Shown one piece after another: positions 24,681 to 37,832 of a DNA stretch of 64,000 nt (its first letter is position 1; each line of letters starts with the position of its first letter). The position numbers were made by a program, and so were the translations under genes. The notes beneath the pieces were generated by a model that was not told where the DNA came from, did not search any database, and saw nothing but the letters and a program-made list of their open reading frames with translations. The stretch covers positions 28,781,340-28,845,339 of the forward strand of contig NC_059077.1 of assembly GCF_020497125.1 (NCBI RefSeq), given 5' to 3'. Source of the DNA: Mauremys mutica. Its lineage: Eukaryota; Chordata; Testudines; Geoemydidae.

Positions 24681-27600
24681 ATGAATATGTTGTTACACAG
24701 CATAGGAATACTTGAGGTGTTAAATTCTAACTTAACACATTGGGGCAGCTATGTTTGAATGCAGTATGTATGGCCTCTTAATATAATTGTTTTGATAGCT
24801 ATATTTCTGTTGGGTCTGTGCGCAAAAAACAAACAAACAAAAAAACCCTTGAGAGGGGAGAAAAGGGACTTAAGTAGAGGGCAATTTTGTAATCATGGAA
24901 TATTAATTTTTTTCCTTGACCAAGTCTGATTTAAGTATTATTGGCTGCAGTGTCCAACTTATTTCTGCTTGCATGTAGCTAACTAAAAGTTAATCTTTTC
25001 TTAAAATGCCTTTTCCTTTGTATTTGAGATGAAAAATGCAATTTGTTATGGATCAGAGGTGCCAGTGTTAACTTTAGAACTGTGTTTTATCATGAAACAT
25101 CAGAGAATTATTAAAAAATTATTAAAAATGTGGTGTTCGTTCATAATCATTGGTCATCTCCTCTCCAGTATAGTGTGGCCTAAAAAGGTAACTAGCCTGA
25201 TGCTCTATTTTGGGAGTTATAGCATCAAAATTACACTGAAGGCAGGGCAGGTTGGTTTTATGCCCTTTGTAGCAAAATCTCTTCGGATGCTTCTATTTTT
25301 CACAAATAGTTACCAGTCCTGAGCTGACATATGTTTGCTTACTTAATTATACAATCTAACTTCAGCCAATCTTGCAGACAGGTCTCCCAGGGGAAAAAGG
25401 AAGCTGTTCTCTTCAAGTTTGGATCTGGTCAGAACTTAGCTGTTTCTTGGAGGTATCCTATCCAGGAGTAGCAGTAAGAGATCTTGATTCAATAGGTAGC
25501 TTTCTCTTCCTCTTGATTGATTTCTCTAACTTGGAGCCAGGACCCTTTGTGGTGCCAAAGTTGGGTTAAATTGTAAGAGTCCCTGCACCTGGGTAGTGAA
25601 TAAAATATCCATGATTTATTTTTTTAAACTATGTTAATACCATATCCCAGGCCACATTCCAAGTTCAGTAACTAAATTTTGCCTTCCTACATTTCTCCTG
25701 CACTTTCTACTATCTAGTATCACATTCACTTTCTGCCCTAAACTGTGTGTCGTTTTGCACTCTACTGTTACTGTCTGTTTTGACTTTAGATGTGGCTTGC
25801 ATTTCAGGAAGGGGTGAAGTGATCCCAGTATATAACTTGAATGAATAAATTGGTAAAGTACTCTGCAATCCTCTGGCATGAAAGCTCTTTGCAACACAAT
25901 AACTTTCATTTTATATTCAACCTTACATAGTGATGGCATAGTGTAAATTGTATTAACATGGCTCTTAAAAAGGAATACTTAAAGAAATGACTCCAGGGAT
26001 CAAACTTGTGACTCCAGGGATCAAACTTGTGTTTTGCTCTGGTATTTTTAAAATGAGATGATAATGCAATGAATAACTCATGTCTTGCTGTATCAACTGT
26101 TAGTTTTTTTCACCTGGAAAGTATAGTGAGACTCCAATTCCTTCAGAGATGGAAAGTGATGGAAACTGAAAGCATCAGAAGAGGCACCATAGGCTGCAAT
26201 TCACTTTCAGTCTTGCAGATTTACTTTGTAATGACTTAATCATAAACTTTATGCTCCTCTGCCATGTGTATTCTTTCCAGTCCCACAGGAGAACTTATTG
26301 CATTCAATAAGTTTGAGTATTGGGAAAGTTAGGCCGCCCTGTTTGTATGTCTAGGCAGAGTAGTTCAAATATTCAATTTATGAGACTTGCCAGTTTACTG
26401 GGTATTGTTCCAGCAACTGTGTTTGGTGTAGGATGGTGAAAAAATTCCTCTGCTAAAATGGCAGTGACTTGCATAATCCAGCTGCTCTGTAGTCACTCAG
26501 AGGAAATAAATATTACATTAATTAGGTTACAGACTACTCTCATGTGATCCTTAGTGTTGTATAAAAGAAACAGAACACACTATTGAACAGAACACACTGT
26601 TGTAGCTGGTTTAAAACTTTCAAAGATGCAAGTTCCTAAAAATGTCTAGTTAGATATTTTGCTGCAGCACCTATCCTAAAATCTTGTTTTGAAAAACTCT
26701 GCTTGGATTAAATTATTTTAAAATGGAAGAATGACTGCTCCCAAGACATTGATCACAGTGGCCTGTTGGACGTGGGACCTTTATCTCTATAAGCACGGAT
26801 ATGAAACATTCAGATAACAAGAAGTCAATGAAGAAAAGTGTTAAAATGAAACTTTAAACCATTTGTTCTATTAATCTGTCTTTACCTCTCTCTGAACTTT
26901 GGAACCTCAAGTCCAATTTTGCACACAACAATGATTTAGGACACCTGCATTTTTGGGTCCATCTTCTTACCAAATTTAAAGAAACTGTTCTGTAAAATCC
27001 AAGAGGCTATCCCCTTTCTAATTTTTAAATCCACCCCTCTTGAAATTTTCAAATGTTCCTTTTTATATAGGTTGTATTTTAATCCTTGCAAGGCAGCTGT
27101 AGAAACAGCAAAGGAAGCAGACTCACCAATAAACCATATTTAACTGCTGTGCTCATATCAATATTCTCAGTATGCGAACAAGGAGAAAATTAGAACCATG
27201 TTGGCTTTTGCTGTGTGATTATGTGATGTGCCACATAATAAAGCCAATGTTTTTTCATGAAGAGAACAAGTTGTTTATAAACAAGGTTATTAAAGTAATA
27301 AAGTAATCATTAAAGAAAAATGAATGACAGTGTCTCAGAGATAGCTTTGTGCCTTATACATCTCAGTTTTGTTTATGAAGAGCAGAGGTGTTACGTGTAA
27401 GACACAAATCTGCTCTTTGCAGCATATGTGCTTTTATTAAATACTCTGATGTGTGAATCTGCTAGCACTGTGGATATTTTGCATTCAGGCTTTAGATCCC
27501 GTAAAGGCCCTATAAGGTGTCTCTGCTTCTTGACCCTCTTGTCCATCTCCCCAGTTCCATGCTGACTAGACCTTGAGAGCTGGTTCTTGTCCAACCCCAT

Positions 27601-29555
27601 CTCTCTTGTGGGAAGGAAGCCACAGAAGAACAAAAGGGCTGACAGGGCTTTTCACTCAATAAGAGATGTGTACAAAAACGATTGTGGTTGTTCTCTAGTA
27701 CAGTATAAAATTGTTATTCTGTTAAATAGTCTAACCGATAATTAAAAAAATTTCCAGGGACACAGAAACTAACAGCTAGCACACATTTTGAAAAGCCCTA
27801 GCAGATGTTAAAGTTGTCTCATGCAATAATAGCAGTTTCATGTTTTCTTTATTAAAATATTACAGATGTGCATAGGAAGAACTATTTGAGAAATGTTAAA
27901 TCAGAAAATCATAGTTTTATCTTTATTATAGCTTATGAGACAACGTAAATGTTTGGTTTTTTTCCTTTCAGGAGGGATTTACTAACATGTAGACAGTGCA
28001 GGAAGATGACTTTTGCCTTTGATTTACAGGCACACCAACTCTTCATTTTAACATTACTGTTCTTTTTTTGAAGTGTCAGTTTAGAACTGGTTTAGTGCTA
28101 CATGCAACTTTAAAAGTTATAATTAATGTATTTACATTACATGTAAGTGCTAAGTATTGCTAAAATCACCCTTCTATGGCACAGCATGGCCCACAGTGGT
28201 CATAGCAGGAATCTTTCTCCACCCCCTGCTCCCATTTCTTGGCCTTGGGATTTTATGAGGTTTCCAGGGCCATCTCACCCTAGTGGACAGGTAGTATGAC
28301 ATGCTGGCAACAGTGATTAGGTCCTTGGTTGAGATTCAGGTAGTCTCCCTGGCTCAGAGGGGACTCCTGGAAGTACAGGAAGAGCTGTAGGCCACAAGTA
28401 CAAGACAGATGTTGCCTTTTGTGGTTAGTGCAAGAGAGGGAGCATTGTGACCATTACGGGCACAGATTTAACACCACTTCAGGGGAGGACAAGGTGCCAG
28501 CTTTCCTCAATAAACACACTCTGTCTCTGGATAGAGACAGCTTTCCAACACACTAGTTATGCGTGTCTCTAGCATTTCCTAATCCTGAGAAATTGCTGGG
28601 TTTGTAGTCCTTGGAGTTCCTAGACTTCTTTCAATCTGGTTTTTGGCCTGACTGTGGTATTGACACTTCACTGATTCATTGGTCAATGAATTCCTTGCCA
28701 GTAAACAAAGGTCAAGCATCCATATCTATTTTTAGATCTGTGAACAACCGTGCATGAGGTTGACCATCAGGCTGTTGAACTTGCCTGCAGACCGTTGGAG
28801 TGGATGGAGTTTTGTTTCCCTAGAGGATGCTATTGCACAGTTGCCCAGCTGCCTGTTGAACCCATCCCGTTCAATGTGTATTGGAGACCACTGTGGAAGA
28901 TCACATTGCAGCCCAATCTCACTACCTGTACCATCTGAGACTGAAGGAGGAGAGACAGCCGTGTGTCTGGGTTCCTAGTGCTTGGCCACAGAGGCATAGA
29001 TGAGAGTGGGGGTTTGAACCCCAAAACAGACAATGACAAGATTGTTGGTACATATAGAGGAAGCACTTAGTGTCGTGGGGTAGTATCTGTCCCCTCTGAA
29101 TGTGTATCCCCTGGGTAGCTCTCAGTGATCGAGAAGAGCGGATGGATTTAGTGTCTCGCAGACTGGTGGCCTGTGTTCTTGTTGAGCACTCTGCTCTAGA
29201 ATTAGCTTCCACAGTCAGTCTAGATGACATGACATCTCGTATCACTGTATCACCATAGTACATAAGCCAGTTTGAGGTGTTACTATAAACTTTTCTGTTT
29301 ACTTTCAGGTCTTTGACTAAAGAGTGAGCATGGGCTGAATGGAGATCATGAGCAAGGGAGCTCTGACTTCTTGGTGTGCTGGGTTGAAGTAGCTGTATGT
29401 GCATTTTATAATGGCCACAGCTTTGTAATTAAAAAGTAAATGGTCGTCTTGATAAGGAGTCTGCTTTCAACATTGGGTGAGAGGTTTCAGAAAAGTTTTT
29501 CCCATGGCAATGCCTTCAACAAATTCATTGTTAAGCTGCAAAAGACAGCATTTAA
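24681..29555. other. Intergenic sequence downstream of NNT
   Basis: AT-rich with no supported gene. It includes an A-rich CAAA stretch near 24826, a 22-bp tandem duplication near 25987 and a 17-bp tandem (AACAGAACACACTRTTG) near 26568-26601. Confidence 0.45.
25987..26030 (+). repeat. 22-bp tandem duplication
   Basis: ACTCCAGGGATCAAACTTGT occurs twice back to back with the same flanking bases and no mismatch. Confidence 0.9.
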
Positions 29556-29978
29556 GACATGGGGCTAGATTCACAAAGGGGACTTAGGCATTGCAATGCC
29601 TAACTTTTAAGTGATCTCCTGCCTTGTGAAATTCACGACCCTGAATTAGGCTTCCCATACAATGCACAGGGAGAGTTAGGAGTCTAAAAAAGGGATTCAC
29701 AAAAGCCAGCAAGCTGAACGGGGAGCTGTCTAGGCTAGCCATAGGAAATATGAGGGAAAAGAGTGGCACTTGGGCTAAACCTCTGATCATGAGCACCTGT
29801 CTCAACTCAGGATTCACATCCAGGAATTCTCTCCTGAGTTAGGAGTCTAAGCCAGGTCAGTCCTTTCTCAAGAAAAACTGAAAGATGGTGTTATCACTCC
29901 CTTTATATTCTATATCTCAATGATTGGAGCCCTCAGGATATGGCGAATCGGGCTGACATTGCTGCTGTGCCTGATTAG

Positions 29979-30392
29979 ACGCAGAGACTTGAACTCAGAT
30001 CTCCTGCCTCCCAAGTGCATGCTCTAACCACTGAGCTATAGCATATTATGGGGTGAGGTGCTGCCTCTCTCCTGTTTGAAGCTGTTCCACTTTGTATAAA
30101 TTCTTAAACATTGGAGCAGGGACTGGAACTGGGCTCTTCTAGGTGAGTCTGCTAAACACTAGGCTAGAGTCTCACTCACAATGGCGCATTGAAGCATTTA
30201 TACAAAGTGGAACAGCTTCCACAGAAGAGCTTGAGAGAGCCCTACCTCAGCATAATCATAGCCCAGTGGTAAAGACATTGACTTGGGATGTGGTAGACCA
30301 GGAGTCAAGTCCCTGCTCTGAATCAGGCAGAGGAAGGGTTTGAATTTGGATCTCCCATGTCTTGGATGAGGGTGCTAACTATTGGGCACAAG
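29979..30392. repeat. Foldback array of tRNA-like modules
   Basis: The minus strand over 30041-29979 reads like a tRNA gene, with an A-box-like TAGCTCAGTGGTTAGAGCA and a B-box-like GAGTTCAAGTCTC. A + strand module at about 30257-30315 reads TAGCCCAGTGGTAAAGACA then GGAGTCAAGTCCC. A third, minus-strand module lies at about 30388-30335, so the last two form an inverted pair. Between them is a perfect 24-bp inverted repeat (30078-30101 and 30196-30219, core GCTGTTCCACTTTGTATAAA). No functional tRNA is claimed. The flanks (29560-29980 and 30400-30650) look like parts of the same old element. Confidence 0.65.
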
Positions 30393-31116
30393 CGGGGGCA
30401 GGGGTACCATGACAACGATGTGCAAGATCTGGTAAGTGTGCTCTTAAGAAGCCTGTGAGTGTGCCTACTGCACTGGGCCCTGCATTGAGACAGTTGGGAG
30501 AATGCCTGGTTTGTGAATCTTGCTGGGGCTTAGGCACCAGGTTGGCACCAAGCTGGTCAGTGGTTTCAGGTGGTCTAAATGTTGGACTTAACTGCCACTT
30601 TAGGTGTTTAAGTCTCCCATGTGCATCTAACCTTTGTTGTTTTTCGGGCCTATGATTTTCTAATCTTCCAAAACTTGTTTGGGTCACAGCCAAAACTTAT
30701 GTAATACTTGGGGAGCAATTTGGGTTTTGATCAGTGTGGCTTGAAGTTAAACAAGTCTAGAGCATTATGCTCTTTGCACCCAATATTTGCCGGTGTTTTA
30801 AAGTTAATTAGTATTTTTAATTTCCAGACAGAGGTCATCCCATCCTTCTTTGGTCCATTTATTTTCAGGGTTTTCTTCTCATGCAATGTGTATTTTTAAG
30901 AAAAACTTTAGTATTTGGTTTGGAAAAAATTGATACAGTTTACTTGGTAGGTGAAAATGGCTTTCAATGTTTCCTTAATCATCTATACTTTGTTTTGGAA
31001 AAGGTGGACAGAGATGATGGAATTGGTATGATAATGGAGCCAGGGAAACAGTAACTTTTTCACTATAACATTTTATGGACATTAAATTGTGAAGAAAACT
31101 AAATTAGCATAGTACA

Positions 31117-31205
31117 GGGGAGACTTTCAAAGCACAAATAAGAGTCAACTCTCATTAGGAATTGGACACTGAAGTGCACCTTTTTGTCTTTGAAAATCTT
31201 TCACC
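31117..31205. mobile_element. Short palindromic MITE
   Basis: GGGGAGACTTTCAAAGCACA at the left mirrors TGTCTTTGAAAATCTTTCACC at the right. This is a diverged member of the small vertebrate MITEs with TTTCAAAG-type ends. Confidence 0.5.
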
Positions 31206-32430
31206 CTGTCCCTTAATATTGCATGAGCATTAAGATGATAAAGATACTAGGTCCAATCTGTATTCTCTATGTTCATAATTTACATTGCTACTAATGGGAA
31301 TTATGTGTGTGTTTTGAAGGGAGAATAGAACCTTTAAATATACCTTGCAAGCTGCCGAAGCTGAAATGAGGAACACAGGATGCAAAGTGGAGCAAAGTAA
31401 GAAAAGGCAGGATTCTCTGTGAGAATTAATTGACTTTTTAAACCTTTTATTTTGATTTTAATTATAGATCACAGGTTTCAAGTTCAATCCATCTTCCCCT
31501 TTCTTGATAGTATTATTGTGGGTGACAGATACATTTGGGCTAAAATAAGGGACAGGTGAAATATATATCTGGAGAATGTTTTCACCGAAAGGCATAACCC
31601 AGGATAATGTGACATGGGAAGGTTTTATTGAGGTAGAACATTTTGAAGAGGAAACTCACAGCTTGGTTCTTGGCTGCCCTGAAGGAACTGCCTATGCTCA
31701 TAAAGGGGAGAGGCTCTAAAAACCCCAAATGGTAGACGCACTTAGACTCTCACAATATAGGGTGCATGATGCGAGTTATCACAAGATAACTGCCCACCTT
31801 GGCAACCTTCAGTCATCAGAAAGCATAGTAACAAATGATGATGTATCACTTGCGTAAGATGCAGTTACAAACACTTTTTTTATGCCATTTCCTCTTTGCA
31901 TCTGCACATTTTGCAGTTAATCACTTAGGTGCCATCCTTTGAAAACTTGGTCCAAAATGTCCTCCTGCAATTATAGTATATCTTTGTTTTAGCCATAAAG
32001 TGTACAGCAAATAATTTTGGCTATAAAAATAACATTTAATGGGAGAATACACTATCTGCAGAATGTGAAATGGATGGTTACAGCATAGTTCTTTTGTAAA
32101 GGATCTTTCCTCCTCAGGAAAGATTGTCCTGCTCTCCCCAGGTACTGAGGGCTTTCAGTAATATGTCAGTCAAGCCCATCACAGCTTTTAACTTTTTCTA
32201 TTGAGAAACCTTACTCATTGGTGGTAGTGTTGGGGATCCTAAAATTCTCCTGTTACTGAATCTCAAAGCTGGCATTAGCTTACTTTTTTCCCCCTGGCAT
32301 TGGCACATTTCTGGCTTCCATAGCTATTTCCCTCTATGGCAACAATGATTTTAACTTAACCTAAAGTGTTGAAAAACATCATTTGAAAATGTATAATAAA
32401 GCGTGAATGTTAACAGTAATACAGCCAAGA
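31206..32430. other. Intergenic sequence, no recognised feature
   Basis: AT-rich. No coding or repeat structure was recognised. Confidence 0.4.
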
Positions 32431-33114
32431 GTAAAGCACTATGGATAGAAAGCTGGCTAGATTGTTGGGCTCGATGGGTAGTGATCAATGGCTTGATGTC
32501 AAGTTGGCAGCCGGTATCAAGTGGAGAGCCCTAGGGGTCAGTCCTGGGGCCTGTTTTGTTCAACATCTTTAATAAAGATCTGGATGATGGGATGAATTGC
32601 ACCCTCAGCAAGTTCGCAAGTGACACTAAGCTGTGGGGAGAGGTAGACATGCTGGAGGGTAGGGAAGGGTCCAGAGTGACCTAGACAAATTGGAGAATTG
32701 GGCCAAAATAAATCTGATGAGGTTCAACAAGGAGAAGTGCAGAGGCCTGCACTTAGGAAGGAAGAATCCCGTGCACTGCTACAGGCTGGAGACCGACTGG
32801 CTAAGCAGCAGTGCTGCAGAAAAGGACCTGGGGATTACAGTGGATGAGAAGCTGGATATGAGTCAGCAGTGTGCCCTCGTTGCCAAGATGGCCAATGGCA
32901 TATTGGGCTATATTAGTAGGAGCATTGCCAGCAGATCGAGGGAAGTGATTATTCCCCTCTATTCAGCACTGATGAGGCCACACCTGAAGAATTGTGTTCA
33001 GTTTTGGTCCCCCCACTACAGAAGGGATGTTGACAAATTGGAGAGAGTCCAGCAGAGGGCAATGAAAATGATTAAGGGCCTGGGGCACATGACTTGAGGA
33101 GAGGCTGAGGGAAC

Positions 33115-33915
33115 AGGTTGTTCTTCGAGATGTGTTGCTCCTATCCATTCCATTTAGGTGTGCGCGCCGTGCGTGCACGGCTCTCCGGAACATTTTTACC
33201 CTAGCAACTCCGGCGGGCCGGCTGGGCGCCCCCTGGAGTGGCGCCGCTATGGCGCTGGATATATACCCCAGCCGGCCCGTCCGCTCCTCAGTTCCTTCTT
33301 ACCGCCCGTGACGGCCAGTTGGAACAGTGGAGTGCTCCCTTACCTCCACAGCCCTAGCGTTTCTCCATCTCTTCCTTTATATATAGTTCATTACTTAGTT
33401 GAGTAGTTAGTATAGTTGTATAGTTAGACAAGTTTAGTAGTTAATAGTGTAAGTAGGGAATTAGAGGGGTTAGCCCCTCTTCCACTCCTGGTGCGGGCTT
33501 ATGCCCGGGGCACCGGGATTCAAGCCCTGCGCGGCTTGCCAGCGGCACATGCCGGTGAGTGACCCACACGACTCCTGCCTTCGCTGCCTCGGGGAGTCAC
33601 ACAGGACTGACAAGTGCCCGATCTGCGTGGCCTTCAAACCCCGAATGAGGAAGGAGCGGGACTCTCGCCTCAAACAACTGCTGATGGAGGCTTCGCTCCA
33701 GCCTCCGGCGCCAACTCCACCGGCGCCAAAGCGTTCCTCGGCGTGCAGCGCACCGGCAGCACCGAGCCGCTCCGGTGCCGAGGGCCCTCGACACCCGGCA
33801 CCGACGTCCCGGCACTGCTCCCTCTCCCCAGGAAGGAAGCGTAAGGCGCCGAAGATGGTCTCTGCAAAGCATCCGCAGAGACCGTTAGCCCAGCCACTAC
33901 GGTGAGTAACCGTCT
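33115..33915 (+). mobile_element. GC-rich retroelement fragment with zinc-motif ORF (possibly DIRS-like)
   Basis: An 800-bp insert within the CR1 copy. It starts GTTGTTCTTCGAGATGTGTTG and ends GGTGAGTAACCGTC, sequences I associate with an abundant turtle element. It is far more GC-rich than its surroundings. Its 3' end is itself partly palindromic (CGGTGAGTAACCG), which would fit inverted terminal repeats of DIRS-type elements. I saw no clear target duplication, and the family name is an inference. Confidence 0.5.
33501..33905 (+). CDS. Gag/ORF1-like zinc-binding protein fragment of the inserted retroelement
   Basis: 134 codons open from ATG 33501. Residues 10-42 hold a compact Cys/His array: C10-x2-C13, then D21, H23, C26-x2-C29-LGESH34, then C39-x2-C42. 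CLGxxH followed by CxxC is typical of the ORF1/gag-like proteins of some DIRS-type retroelements. The array is followed by a basic stretch ([16 protein letters not shown]) and a low-complexity Pro/Ala/Ser region ending in GRKRKAPK. The stop falls inside a splice-donor-like sequence (CG/GTGAGT at about 33901), so the original protein may have continued through splicing or simply been cut by truncation. The frame has no stop, suggesting a fairly young insertion. A role in RNA binding is inferred from the zinc motif only. Confidence 0.5.
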   Translation: MPGAPGFKPCAACQRHMPVSDPHDSCLRCLGESHRTDKCPICVAFKPRMRKERDSRLKQLLMEASLQPPAPTPPAPKRSSACSAPAAPSRSGAEGPRHPAPTSRHCSLSPGRKRKAPKMVSAKHPQRPLAQPLR

Positions 33916-34290
33916 TTTTAGTCTGCAGAAGAGAAGAGTGAGGGGGGATTTGATAGTAACCTTCAACTACCTGAAAGGGGGTTCCAAAGAGGATGGAGCT
34001 ATGTTGTTCTCAGTGGTACCAGATGACAAAACAAGGAATAATAGTCTCAAGTTGCAGTGCAGGAGGTCTAGGTTGGATATTAGGAAACTATTTCACTAGG
34101 AGGGTGGTGAAGCACTGGAATGGGTTAACTAGGGAGGTGGTGGAATGTCCATCCTTAGAGGTTTTTAAGGCCTGGCTTGACAAAGCCCTGGCTGGGATGA
34201 TTTAGTTGGTGTTGGCCCTGCTTTGAGCAGGGGATTGGACTAGATGACGACCTGAGGTCTCTTCCAACCCTAATATTCTATGATTCTATG

Positions 34291-37200
34291 AAAGCAAGAG
34301 GTACAGCAAGAATATGGAGACTGTATGTGGTGTAAGGCTGAAAAAAGCTATTTAAAAAAAGTAGAATATAGCAGAAATTAATTTTACAAAAAGTCTTTAA
34401 AATATTTTCACTTAGTTAGGATTTGATGTCTCAGAATTAGAGAGCGCTTGTTAGCGCTAACTCATTGGACTGAATCCACCCCATGTCCATAGTAGGTAAA
34501 AGTCTACCACATAATGAATACCTACGTGAAATGATTTGTAGTTCTCAGTTAATATTTGCCATCAAAATGGAGACATTTGTTGGCAGTCAGTGGAGATGGG
34601 TAAGTCTGCTTGTTGGTGCGTCTTCAAGCCCATGTTTGAAGCATGTTGGCAGGTCAAGTACACGCAACATCATTCTTTACTTGTCTATGCTTGAACATAA
34701 TTATTCAGCCTGCAGAGCTTTGACTCCAGTTTTTTTCACAAGAACTAAATTCACAAAATGTACATTAGAAGATGTATATTAAAAACCAGTTTGAGTTAGA
34801 ACAATGGTTTTATAAACTGATTTAGACAAGATGCTCATAAACCTCAGTGATAGGCAGGGTATAAGAACCTGAACAGAATAGAAATTAATGAAGTTTAGTC
34901 AATGACATGGAATATGAACATGTATACTGTTCTCAACCAGGGAGATCACAGGATTCATTGACAAAGCAGATTGCTCCCATTTATCCAAGACATTTTATAA
35001 GTAAGAAGTATATGAAAGTGTGTGTCATGTGTCCATATGTTTATACTAGGCACGCAAGAAATTACTGAAAATGTTTTATGAGAAAACTTGTTTTAAATAT
35101 TATTGGTTAATGAGTTTTAATCTGTAACATAATTACACCATGTGGAATGCGCACCCATTACCTAATTGGATTGTTTATTAAAAATCTAAGCCATTTAATA
35201 AATTTCCTTACCAACATTTGTTGTTAAGCCTGTTTGTGGAGATGATCCTGTTGTCTCTCTGCCACATAGGCCACGTTAATCTATTTTTCAAGGTACTCAC
35301 TCTTTACCTCACTCTTTCAGCAGCAGAATTTGTCTTGGATTTCCGGGGTGGTTTGATAATTGTATGTTTGCATGTTTTTTCTGTCAGTGTTTCAAAATGG
35401 CATAAGATTTGCTAGGGCTGTTATGAAGAGTCTCAGCTACCTGTGGTCTTTCTAAAAAATCTTAGTATCAGACACATATCAAAAGGAACAACATAAATTC
35501 AGCTCATGCTGTGTGAAAATGTCCTATTCCTGAGTCTGCCCTAGGAGATCTACCTTTTAGAATCATTCCAGAATGGCCAAATTAGAGATCTGCCAAATAC
35601 TATTCAAACAACTCCTTCCACATCATGCGATTCTCAGAGGCGCCCTGTTAATTTTTTTCTTTCCAACTGAGAAAACAGAGATGGTTTCCCTACCTCTGTA
35701 GGTGGAGTCCTCGACAGAACTGTCCATTACAGAAATGATTGATCTCTGGAACCCACAAAAATGTCTCAATTTGATTACACTTAATTTCAAGTGTTTACAA
35801 ATATTCCTTGGGGAGGATGCCAACAGCCCCCTCCACAAAGTCTCACCCCTTATCCCCACTTGAGATTATGTAGGCTGTTGCTATGCTATACTATCAATAT
35901 ACTTGTATATTTTTCAGGAGCAAAATATAAATGCTCACAGTCAAGTGCAGCTTTAGATTTTTTGCCAAGTGCAGTTACCTCCCTTCCTTTCCTTATGACC
36001 CAAAGTGCTATGCAGTTCCCTGCGATTTGTGGTTTCATATGGATACAAGAAAATTTTAGAGGGACCCCTTTTAAAAAACATTGTCAGTGTTGCTTTAAGA
36101 TTCAAACAGGGTTTGTTTGACGTGACTGACCTGGTGATCAAATGGTGGTACAAAATTTGGGATTCCAGTTTGCGATAAAGGGAGGTGGTTGCTTCTTTAT
36201 CTGCCTCCTTAATCCTGGTGTCCCTCTTCAGCATGCCCTTGTGGACCAGTTCTTGAAGGAGAAGTCTAGCTATCTTCAGCCAGAAGGAGAGGTTAACATG
36301 CTGCAAGCCCTTTGCCTGGGCAGGACGCTGACAAAAGAAGAGAGCTAGGGAAGGATCATGAGAGAACCTGGCTTAAAAAAGTGAAGGCTTGAAATACAAA
36401 TAGTAATTAACTGAACCAGCCACTGGATGTCACTTGTTTCACACAAATATACCTGAGAAGTTAATAGTCTGGCAGCAGAGAATTTGAGGGAGTCTATTCA
36501 AGATAGTAAGATACAGATAGCTTCAGAGTGAATATCCCCTTTCTCTCCCTCCTGTAGCTGTTAAAGTGGGATACCATGTATCTAAGTGTCAGCTCAGAGT
36601 CTGAGATATCTACAGCAAATGGTCACCTGCATGACCCAATTGTGAACCCACCCTGCCACACCACTTCTTGAATGGCATGCTAGTGTTTGCCTCTCCATAA
36701 CTGGCATCTGTGGGACTAGCAGCTGCAGAAGGACTCTAAACCTGCCACGCAACTAATCTAGCTTTTGCCTTGCTGCATGAATATGACTCAGAACATAGAC
36801 CTAGAGACACCAAAGTATCCGAGTTTTCGTGCAGCTGCAGACTTTGCTGAAACAGAAGGCAGAGACTCTATTTGCATATCTTTCAGAGAGAGAGAGAGAA
36901 CACACCCCAAAAGCAAAAACAGGCAGAAAGCCATGAAGAAAAATTAAGACTAAAAGGAGAGATGCAACAAAGAGGATAAAGAAGGGAGAAAAATAGGAAG
37001 GAGAAATGAGTGTCGTCAACCAGCCAGTAACTACATCAGACTTCATTAACTAAAATCCCCATCTTGGAGGGATGCATTAGGTTGAATTCTAATCTCACAG
37101 TGGTTTTAAGTGCAATAACATCCATAGAGTTACTCTTGATCTACACCATGGGAAGAGAGAGTGGAATTGGTGCCACTGTTTGTAGCCTGCTTGTTACCAC

Positions 37201-37832
37201 AGTTAAAATGGAATTGTATGCCAGCAGCTGTACCAGATGATCTAAAAGGGGGGAGAGTCTCTTCTTGGTTAAGCCCTCAGGAGCTGGGTTAAGTTTCGCT
37301 TCGGCAGAAGTCAGTATGTGCATATGTAACTCTGTGTCTGATGTCTCATCCCCTCTTTTACAGTTCCTAGCTATAGACGTTCATCTTTTTTATCTCAAAT
37401 TGTAGTGGCCCATGCTTTTACCTCTGGAGATACCCAGTTCGATCCCTCAGTCATGACCAAGATGATGATTCTCTCTCACATTTTACAATGAGTGGACAAA
37501 ACAGTTCATAACCAAATAGCTTGACTAATGCTGGAAAATGACTTTCAATTATATCATCATGGAGAATTAATGTATTCCTGAATTTTCTCTCGCTGAATTC
37601 CAGGAGCTATAGTTGCTCTGGCTCCCTACAAGTGCTAGAGTAAGTGGGACTGATAAGTCCTGTGTCACTAGTTAATAAGTGAAAATCTCATCATCATCTT
37701 GAGCAATATTACTAACCATTTTATTCTGATAGAACAGCAAGATTAGAAACCGCAGGGAAACCTATTTAAGGGGTTCTTAGGGGTTGGCCAGCTTTTTAAA
37801 ATCGCCATTGGCACTTAGCTACATAAGCACTG
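34291..37832. other. Intergenic sequence, no recognised gene
   Basis: AT-rich. Includes a GA-rich microsatellite at about 36884-36900. The 117-codon minus-strand frame over 36306-35953 shows no known motif. Confidence 0.4.

Larger units (their letters stand above)
32432..34290 (+). mobile_element. CR1 LINE, 5'-truncated, split by another retroelement
   Basis: The 3' half of a CR1 element. It runs from the late reverse-transcriptase region through the C-terminal domain to the CR1-type tail ATTCTATGATTCTATGA near 34270-34287. The 135-codon open stretch 32690-33097 contains AEKDLGITVDEKLDMSQQCA and SRSREVIIPLYSALMRPHL, both characteristic of CR1 ORF2. The catalytic FADD box reads FASD (32613-32624), so the first Asp is lost. 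The element is cut at about 33115 and resumes at about 33916 with TTTTAGTCTGCAGAAGAGAA. The host copy was dead or dying before this. Confidence 0.9.

Noticed and set aside
29979..30041. Possible functional tRNA gene on the minus strand
   Set aside because: A- and B-box-like segments exist, but I could not fold a full cloverleaf and it belongs to a repeat foldback.
33158..33406. Possible host gene promoter with CpG-rich DNA near a TATATA stretch
   Set aside because: It lies within the retroelement inserted in CR1; the GC richness belongs to that element.
35953..36306. 117-codon minus-strand frame
   Set aside because: No motif recognised and no supporting splice sites. Treated as chance.
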